Assembly (NCBI GenBank): GCA_947303695.1
Contig: CAMYYX010000051.1
Span: 1 to 11,574 of the forward strand
Direction of reading: 5' to 3'
DNA: 11,574 bases
Source: an uncultured Prevotellaceae bacterium
Lineage (GTDB): Bacteria > Bacteroidota > Bacteroidia > Bacteroidales > Bacteroidaceae
Part shown: positions 6,991 to 11,574 of the stretch, piece by piece
Position numbering within the stretch: the first letter of the stretch is position 1
How the letters are laid out: each line of letters opens with the position of its first letter
Position numbers and translations under genes: made by a program
The notes under the pieces: generated by a model
What the model saw: only the letters and a program-made list of their open reading frames with translations
The model's database searches: none
Told to the model about the DNA's origin: nothing

Positions 6991-7113
6991 TTAGAAGATG
7001 TTGATGCCGCAGAAATACATAAAAGCGGCAACGACTCCTATCACCACGATGGCGAGAACTATGTTCAGCCACATGAATGAGCGATTCTGACGGTATAATT
7101 TACTGTTACGCAT
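6991..7113 (-). CDS. 40-residue single-span membrane protein, unknown function
   Basis: The - strand reads MRNSKLYRQNRSFMWLNIVL then AIVVIGVVAAFMYFCGINIF and a TAA stop. The first 13 residues carry four basic residues (R2, K5, R8, R11). Residues 14-36 form one hydrophobic helix, so an inner-membrane protein with the N-terminus in the cytosol is predicted. The ATG is only 11 bases after the stop of the S41 protease gene, which implies co-transcription and perhaps a joint function. The reading frame ends just before the shared terminator, leaving room for nothing else. No family is recognised. Support comes from the clean basic-then-hydrophobic layout and the operon-like spacing; no homology was tested. 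Confidence 0.65.
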   Translation of the reverse strand: MRNSKLYRQNRSFMWLNIVLAIVVIGVVAAFMYFCGINIF

Positions 7114-7124
7114 CGTTTAAGAGT

Positions 7125-8792
7125 TTAAGGGTTTGAAGGTTCAAGTTCTTTGCCTTTTAAGATGTTGTCGTATTTAGTCTTGTCAGCAAGAATCTCTTGT
7201 GCTTTCTGCACATCTATATCGTCTTTGAGGGCTTCCTGTACAGAGCCTGATTCATAGAAATAGCGTTTGATGATTTCGAGTGAAATTAGTTGACGGATGT
7301 CTTTCGCATGATGATCTAACTCTTTCGAGAGGTTATGAGTCAGTTTGGCCTCAAGAGCTTCAAACTCAGCCTTTGCATCTTCGTAGTATCCTTCAAACTC
7401 TGCAACTTTTTTCAAATCTTCCAGTCGCTTCTCGCTGAGACGGTCGTATTTGAAATCGCTGTCGATGACCATCTGCTTGAAGTCTTCAAACTCAGCATCA
7501 GTAAGCTTGAAATCAGCCACAGAAGATGGGGCAGAATGTGTTTGACAGTATTTGGTACCATAGCGGATGAGTACATCATCATTGGCGAGATAATAGACGA
7601 TGTTTTGCATCGTATCGTGTTTCACTTCCACATCGGGCATGATGCCTTTACCGCTCTTCACCAGACGGCCGTTCTTAGTCCGATAGACCGTACTGTCAGC
7701 AGTAGCGCCTTTCTGACTGCCTGACTGTTCACGTTTCTGCTTATAATCAATCTCCTGAATACAGCGTCCGCTTGGGATATAGTATTTGGCTGTGGTCAGT
7801 TTTAGGTTACCGTTGTATGGTAATTCGCGGATGGATTGAACGAGACCTTTCCCATAAGTGCGGGAACCCACGATGACAGCGCGATCAAGGTCTTGCAAAC
7901 TACCTGCTACAATTTCAGAGGCTGATGCAGAGCTGTTGCTGACCAATACCACAATCGGTATTTCTTCATCGAGGGGCTGGTCGTTGGTCTTGTAGGTTTG
8001 ATTACCTCCTTCAACCTTTCCACGTGTTTCTACAATGGTCAATCCCTTTTCGACGAAGAGGTTGACGATACGAACGGCTTGATCAAGTGCTCCTCCGGGA
8101 TTGCCTCTCAAGTCGAATATCAGGTTTTGTGCCCCTTGTTCCTTCAGCGAGATAACGGCTTTGCGCACATAGCCGTAGCAGTCGTTGGTGAACTGACTGA
8201 GGTTGATGTAACCACTATTGCCAATCATTCCATAATAAGGTATTGCTGGCAGTTTAATGCTTTGACGTGTAATCTTCACCTCACGAGGCTTGTTCTCGCC
8301 TGGACGTTGGAACTTCAACACGAAGGTAGTACCAGGTTCTCCTCTCAGCAGGTTGCTCACTTCCGGAGTTCCCATTCCTTTCAGATTATGGTCGTCAATC
8401 TGCAGCAGGATATCTCCGGCTTTCAATCCAACTGTTGCTGCAGGCATACCCTCGTAGGGTTCAGCAATGATGACTGTCGAATCTTTCATCATACGGATGA
8501 GGCTACCTATTCCACCATACTTTGCCTGAGTCAGCATTTTCAGGTCGCTCTGATCTTCTTCAGGATAGTATTCTGTATAAGGGTCGAGCGAATGGAGCAT
8601 GGCATCAATACCCACCTTAATCACTTTATCAGCATCGAGGGTATCAACATAGAAAGCATCAAGATTTTGGTAGATGTTGTGGAATACATCAAGGTTCTTC
8701 AGCACATTGAAGGTGCGTTCATTCTGTGCGTTCAAGCTGACGAAAGCCGTACTGGCCAGCATCAGCAGATATGTAATAAATGTTCGTTTCAT
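7125..8792 (-). CDS. Exported S41-family C-terminal processing protease with PDZ domain
   Basis: This 555-residue serine protease of the CtpA/Tsp/Prc family would cleave the C-terminal ends of envelope proteins in the periplasm. A signal peptide covers about residues 1-22 (MKRTFITYLLMLASTAFVSLNA). The helical N-terminal segment spans 25-85, the PDZ domain about 90-175 (KYGGIGSLI...AGDILLQIDDHNLKGM) and the S41 core about 185-345. The catalytic pair is S290 in SNSSASASEIVAG and K315 in RTYGKGLVQ, with the same 25-residue spacing as S430/K455 of E. coli Tsp. A Lys/Glu-rich helical C-terminal region of about 150 residues follows and may bind a partner or substrate. ATG at 8792 is chosen since it starts the signal peptide; an upstream in-frame ATG at 8825 would place coding sequence over the promoter. 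The 40-residue membrane protein gene follows 11 bases downstream. Confidence 0.93.
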   Translation of the reverse strand: MKRTFITYLLMLASTAFVSLNAQNERTFNVLKNLDVFHNIYQNLDAFYVDTLDADKVIKVGIDAMLHSLDPYTEYYPEEDQSDLKMLTQAKYGGIGSLIRMMKDSTVIIAEPYEGMPAATVGLKAGDILLQIDDHNLKGMGTPEVSNLLRGEPGTTFVLKFQRPGENKPREVKITRQSIKLPAIPYYGMIGNSGYINLSQFTNDCYGYVRKAVISLKEQGAQNLIFDLRGNPGGALDQAVRIVNLFVEKGLTIVETRGKVEGGNQTYKTNDQPLDEEIPIVVLVSNSSASASEIVAGSLQDLDRAVIVGSRTYGKGLVQSIRELPYNGNLKLTTAKYYIPSGRCIQEIDYKQKREQSGSQKGATADSTVYRTKNGRLVKSGKGIMPDVEVKHDTMQNIVYYLANDDVLIRYGTKYCQTHSAPSSVADFKLTDAEFEDFKQMVIDSDFKYDRLSEKRLEDLKKVAEFEGYYEDAKAEFEALEAKLTHNLSKELDHHAKDIRQLISLEIIKRYFYESGSVQEALKDDIDVQKAQEILADKTKYDNILKGKELEPSNP

Positions 8793-8796
8793 GATG

Positions 8797-8828
8797 CAAA
8801 GATAGAGAAAAATGTAAAAATGCAAAAA
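8797..8828 (-). promoter_or_regulatory. Promoter of the S41 protease gene, possibly leaderless
   Basis: On the - strand TATCTTTG (8804-8797) matches TAnnTTTG, with TTTTTG (8828-8823) 18 bases upstream as the -33 element. Only four bases separate the -7 box from the ATG at 8792, so transcription should start at or very near the start codon. Confidence 0.65.
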
Positions 8829-8863
8829 TTATAAAATGTAAAATTGAAGAAAAAAGCAAAAAA

Positions 8864-8893
8864 TAGTAAATAGTAAATGGTTAAATGGTCAAT
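8864..8893 (+). repeat. Short A-rich repeat cluster upstream of the hydrolase promoter
   Basis: Units AGTAAAT, AGTAAAT, GGTTAAAT and GGTCAAT follow one another (8865-8893), three of 7 bases and one of 8. Sequence differs from the ATTGA heptamers at 1362-1431 but the unit size and the place just before a promoter are the same. The region from 8808 to 8863 upstream is a series of A-tracts spaced by about 8 bases. Confidence 0.6.
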
Positions 8894-8907
8894 ATTTTGT
8901 ATCTTTG
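8878..8907 (+). promoter_or_regulatory. Promoter of the hydrolase / C26-M19 fusion operon
   Basis: TATCTTTG at 8900-8907 matches TAnnTTTG. The -33 position (8878-8880) reads TGG, a weak element 19 bases upstream. It would give a leader of about 38 bases before the ATG at 8951. The promoter is divergent from that of the S41 protease, whose -7 box lies about 95 bases away. Confidence 0.7.
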
Positions 8908-8950
8908 CGCAAAATGAGCGTACATTATTAACTTTTAAAACAACAAACTT

Positions 8951-9865
8951 ATGAAAACAAAACTATTATTTGCGATGTTACTTGTCTTCTCGATGAAGGC
9001 TGGTTCTGTTTTTGCTCAATCAAATGGAACTGTTCTTGAAGAAGGCGGTAGTGGCCCTTACAAAGCAATCATGACGGAGGTTGCAGGCTTTGCAGAGCAC
9101 ACCGTGTTTGCTCCACAAGACCTATCTAAGTTTAACGCAAAAAATCCTCTTCCCGTTCTGGTTTGGGGTAATGGCGGATGTGCTAATTCTCCACGTGGAC
9201 ACGAAAAGTTCTTGAATGAAATAGCTTCTTACGGATATATTGTTCTTGCTACAGGCACGATGCCAAAAGAGGGTGCTCCTCGTGGTATGGGCGGCATGGG
9301 TGGCGGAAGCCAGTCACGTGCTGAACAGCAGGTAGAATCGATGGATTGGGCTTTCGCACAGAATGCTGACAAGAACAGTCCTTACTATCAGAAAATCGAC
9401 ACCAAGAATATCTGTGTATCAGGAATGTCATGCGGAGGTTTGCAGGCACTCGTTAACTGCTTCGATCAGCGCGTCACTTCTATCATGATATGCAATAGTG
9501 GATTGCTCAACTCAGGTGGCGGCTCTATGATGGGAGGTATGCCAAGTGTACCAAAGGAGAAACTACAGGACATCCATTGTCCAATCATCTACATCCTTGG
9601 TGGTGAGTCAGATATCGCTTATGCTAACGGTATGGACGACTTCAAGCGAATCGAGAAGCAACCGGCTATTGCTGTTAACCTGCCTGTAGGACATGGTGGT
9701 ACTTATTCTCAGCCTAACGGAGGTGAGTTCGCTATCGTTGCTCGTGCATGGCTCGATTGGCAGTTGAAGGGCAACAAGGAAGCATCTAAGATGTTTGTTG
9801 GCGACAAGCCAGCCATCCTCCAGCGTAAAGACTGGACAATTGAAAAAAATGCTAAAGTGAAATGA
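8951..9865 (+). CDS. Exported alpha/beta hydrolase of the chlorophyllase / dienelactone-hydrolase-like type
   Basis: This 304-residue protein has a signal peptide (about residues 1-22, MKTKLLFAMLLVFSMKAGSVFA) and so acts in the periplasm or outside. The fold is alpha/beta hydrolase: NGGC after LPVLVW fits the oxyanion-hole loop. The nucleophile is S160 in GMSCGG, the acid is probably D221 (GGESDIAY) and the base H248 (VGHGGTYS), in the right order and spacing. Two Gly/Met-rich loops (RGMGGMGGGSQ near residue 115 and NSGGGSMMGGM near 190) are unusual and could shape or flank the active site. The family includes carboxylesterases and polyester hydrolases, but the substrate cannot be read from the sequence. 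Its TGA overlaps the next start as ATGA, so translation is probably coupled. Confidence 0.85.
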   Translation: MKTKLLFAMLLVFSMKAGSVFAQSNGTVLEEGGSGPYKAIMTEVAGFAEHTVFAPQDLSKFNAKNPLPVLVWGNGGCANSPRGHEKFLNEIASYGYIVLATGTMPKEGAPRGMGGMGGGSQSRAEQQVESMDWAFAQNADKNSPYYQKIDTKNICVSGMSCGGLQALVNCFDQRVTSIMICNSGLLNSGGGSMMGGMPSVPKEKLQDIHCPIIYILGGESDIAYANGMDDFKRIEKQPAIAVNLPVGHGGTYSQPNGGEFAIVARAWLDWQLKGNKEASKMFVGDKPAILQRKDWTIEKNAKVK

Positions 9866-11574
9866 AAATAACGGGAGCCTTTAATTGGAAAAATATCTAT
9901 GACGGCCAAAATGCTGTGAGTCCGTCACGTACCGATCGTCCTGTGATTGGTATTACAGGTAACCTGCGTGACCAGACTTGTACGTTGGCTGAAGGCTATT
10001 ATCGTTCTGTTCTGATGGCAGGTGGTGTACCTGTTGTGATTCCACCCTACGAGCAGACAGATTTGCTTGCCAACCAGTTGGAGGCGTTGGATGGTATCAT
10101 CTTCAGCGGAGGAGGGGACATCAATCCACTCTATCTTGGAGAGGAGCCAGTACGTGAACTGCATAGCGTAACACCTATACGTGACCAGCAGGAATTGCTG
10201 CTGGCACGTATGGCTTACGACCGTCAGATACCTATGCTGGGCATTTGTAAGGGTATTCAGATTATTGCTGCTGCAATGGGTGGAACGCTCTATCAGGACA
10301 TCAACACCCAACTGCCATCAGTCAATATCAAACATAGTCAAGATTTGGATCGTGGAACGGCTTCGCATCGAATCTCCATCGAGCAGGATTCCTTATTATA
10401 TAAGATGTTCGGAGCAGAATTGGCAGTCAATTCGTTCCATCATCAAGCCGTACATGAAGTTCCGCAAGGATTCAAAGTGACTGCTTTAAGTCCTGATGGG
10501 GTGATTGAAGCTATCGAATCTACGGAATTCAAGTCTATCATAGGTGTTCAATGGCATCCTGAGTGTTTCTGCCTGAATGGTGATGTGTGCATGATGCCGT
10601 TGTTTGAATGGCTCATCGGTGAGGCTGCTTCATTCCGTGAGGCAAAGAAACTCCATTCCGATATTCTTTCACTCGATTCCCATTGCGACACTCCTATGTT
10701 TTTCGATCAGGGAATCAATTTCCAAAGCCGTGATCCTAAGATACTTGTTGATTTGCACAAGATGACCGAAGGGCATCTCGATGCGAGCATCATGGTAGCC
10801 TATCTGAAACAGGAAGGACGTGATGATGCTTCGCTGCTTGCTGCTACGAAGAAAGCTGACCGTATTTTGGATGAAATAGAGGAAATGGTGGCAAAAAGTC
10901 CCGATTTCATCGCTATTGCGAAGACTCCTGACGATCTCTATCGCAACAAACGTGAAGGGCGTAAGTCTATCATGTTAGGTATAGAGAACGGATACGCTAT
11001 CGGAAAGGATTTAAGCAATGTAGAACGATTCGGCCGTCGTGGAGTGGTTTATATGACCTTATGCCATAATGGCGATAACGATGTGTGTGATTCGGCTAAG
11101 GGAAATGCTGAGCATGGTGGAGTCAGTCAGTTTGGCGAGAAAGTCATTCAGGAGATGAATCGTGTAGGCATGATGGTCGACCTTTCTCATGCAAGCGAGA
11201 AGAGTTTCTATGATGCCATCGATATCAGCAGTATGCCAATCGTGTGCAGCCACTCTTCGTCTCGTGCCTTGTGCGACCATCCTCGTGACCTGACGGACGA
11301 CCAATTGCGTCGATTGGCTCAAAGTGGAGGTGTGGCACAAGTGACGTTCTATGATGGATTCCTCAGAAAAGAAGGTGGAGCCTCTATCGTTGATGCTATC
11401 AATCACCTGAACCATATGGTTGATGTGATGGGCGTGGAACATGTAGGTATCGGAACCGACTTCGATGGTGATGGAGGTGTGCCAGGTGTAGCATCTGCCA
11501 GCGAATTGATTAACTTCACACGTCGTCTCCTTGCAGAACGTTATTCCAAACACGATATAGAATTGATATGGGGA
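9862..11574 (+). CDS. Fusion: C26 gamma-glutamyl hydrolase-like peptidase + M19 dipeptidase (3' end cut by window)
   Basis: The frame is open for 571 codons up to the window edge. Residues about 22-250 form a class I glutamine amidotransferase-like domain of the PuuD/gamma-glutamyl-GABA hydrolase group (C26). Nucleophile C129 is in LGICKGIQ, and H232 and E234 are in GVQWHPE. After a short helical linker (about 250-268) comes an M19 renal-dipeptidase-like domain. H274 and D276 (DSHCDTP), E375 (GIENG), H443 (DLSHAS), H464 (CSHSS), R475 and D533 (GTDFDG) correspond to human dipeptidase H20, D22, E125, H198, H219, R230 and D288. Both active sites are complete; only the last part of M19 is missing. 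No signal peptide is seen, so it should be cytosolic. It could release gamma-linked glutamate and then split the remaining dipeptide, e.g. of glutathione. Substrate is inferred. The ATG at 9862 overlaps the hydrolase stop (ATGA). Confidence 0.92.
   Translation, partial: MKITGAFNWKNIYDGQNAVSPSRTDRPVIGITGNLRDQTCTLAEGYYRSVLMAGGVPVVIPPYEQTDLLANQLEALDGIIFSGGGDINPLYLGEEPVRELHSVTPIRDQQELLLARMAYDRQIPMLGICKGIQIIAAAMGGTLYQDINTQLPSVNIKHSQDLDRGTASHRISIEQDSLLYKMFGAELAVNSFHHQAVHEVPQGFKVTALSPDGVIEAIESTEFKSIIGVQWHPECFCLNGDVCMMPLFEWLIGEAASFREAKKLHSDILSLDSHCDTPMFFDQGINFQSRDPKILVDLHKMTEGHLDASIMVAYLKQEGRDDASLLAATKKADRILDEIEEMVAKSPDFIAIAKTPDDLYRNKREGRKSIMLGIENGYAIGKDLSNVERFGRRGVVYMTLCHNGDNDVCDSAKGNAEHGGVSQFGEKVIQEMNRVGMMVDLSHASEKSFYDAIDISSMPIVCSHSSSRALCDHPRDLTDDQLRRLAQSGGVAQVTFYDGFLRKEGGASIVDAINHLNHMVDVMGVEHVGIGTDFDGDGGVPGVASASELINFTRRLLAERYSKHDIELIWG

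Noticed and set aside
7998..8834. 278-codon open frame on the + strand opposite the S41 protease
   Set aside because: It is antisense to a protease with full catalytic motifs, has His/Cys/Ile-rich low-quality sequence, and overlaps the protease promoter.
8915..8932. Five-codon frame (MSVHY) in the hydrolase leader
   Set aside because: Too short, no regulatory structure around it, and explained by chance.
1..11574. Defence system, prophage, CRISPR or transposon
   Set aside because: All long frames are accounted for by metabolic, stress or envelope genes; no integrase, transposase, nuclease, phage gene or spaced direct-repeat array was seen.

Overview
The window looks like chromosomal DNA from a Bacteroidales bacterium, most likely Prevotella or a close relative. 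Three things point there: promoters of the Bacteroidota type (TAnnTTTG near -7, with a TTG element about 19 bases upstream), almost no Shine-Dalgarno sequences before the starts, and a DUF5686-type outer-membrane protein with a carboxypeptidase-regulatory-like N-terminus. The genus is an inference. No tRNA, rRNA, CRISPR array, phage gene or transposase was seen.

Region 1 (about 37-1304, + strand) is a peroxide-defence operon. It encodes a cysteine-type glutathione/thioredoxin peroxidase, an OhrR-type MarR regulator with the peroxide-sensing cysteine and its tyrosine partners in place, and an unrecognised 61-residue Cys-rich protein. Two near-identical 21-base boxes, each built on an ATCG...CGAT inverted repeat, overlap the promoter and the start of the leader. 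They are good candidate operators for the regulator encoded in the same operon.

Region 2 (1305-6972, + strand) begins with an array of 7-base repeats (ATTGAta/ATTGAca/ATTGAcc) that runs into the promoter of tyrS. Next come tyrS (tyrosyl-tRNA synthetase), gpmI (cofactor-independent phosphoglycerate mutase), a strong GC-rich hairpin, and an 847-residue outer-membrane DUF5686-type protein, closed by a terminator. tyrS and gpmI are 10 bases apart and form one transcription unit.

Region 3 (6991-8804, - strand) holds an exported S41/C-terminal processing protease with a PDZ domain. Eleven bases downstream lies a 40-residue single-span membrane protein. The protease promoter is so close to its ATG that the transcript may be leaderless.

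Region 4 (8864 to the window end, + strand) is a second promoter with its own short-repeat cluster. It drives an exported alpha/beta hydrolase whose stop overlaps, as ATGA, the start of a large fusion protein. That protein joins a class I glutamine-amidotransferase-like peptidase (C26, gamma-glutamyl hydrolase type) to a complete M19 dipeptidase active site, and it runs off the window. The two halves could act in series on gamma-glutamyl peptides such as glutathione: first the gamma-glutamyl bond, then the released dipeptide. This fusion and the peroxide operon with its candidate operators are the most interesting items here.
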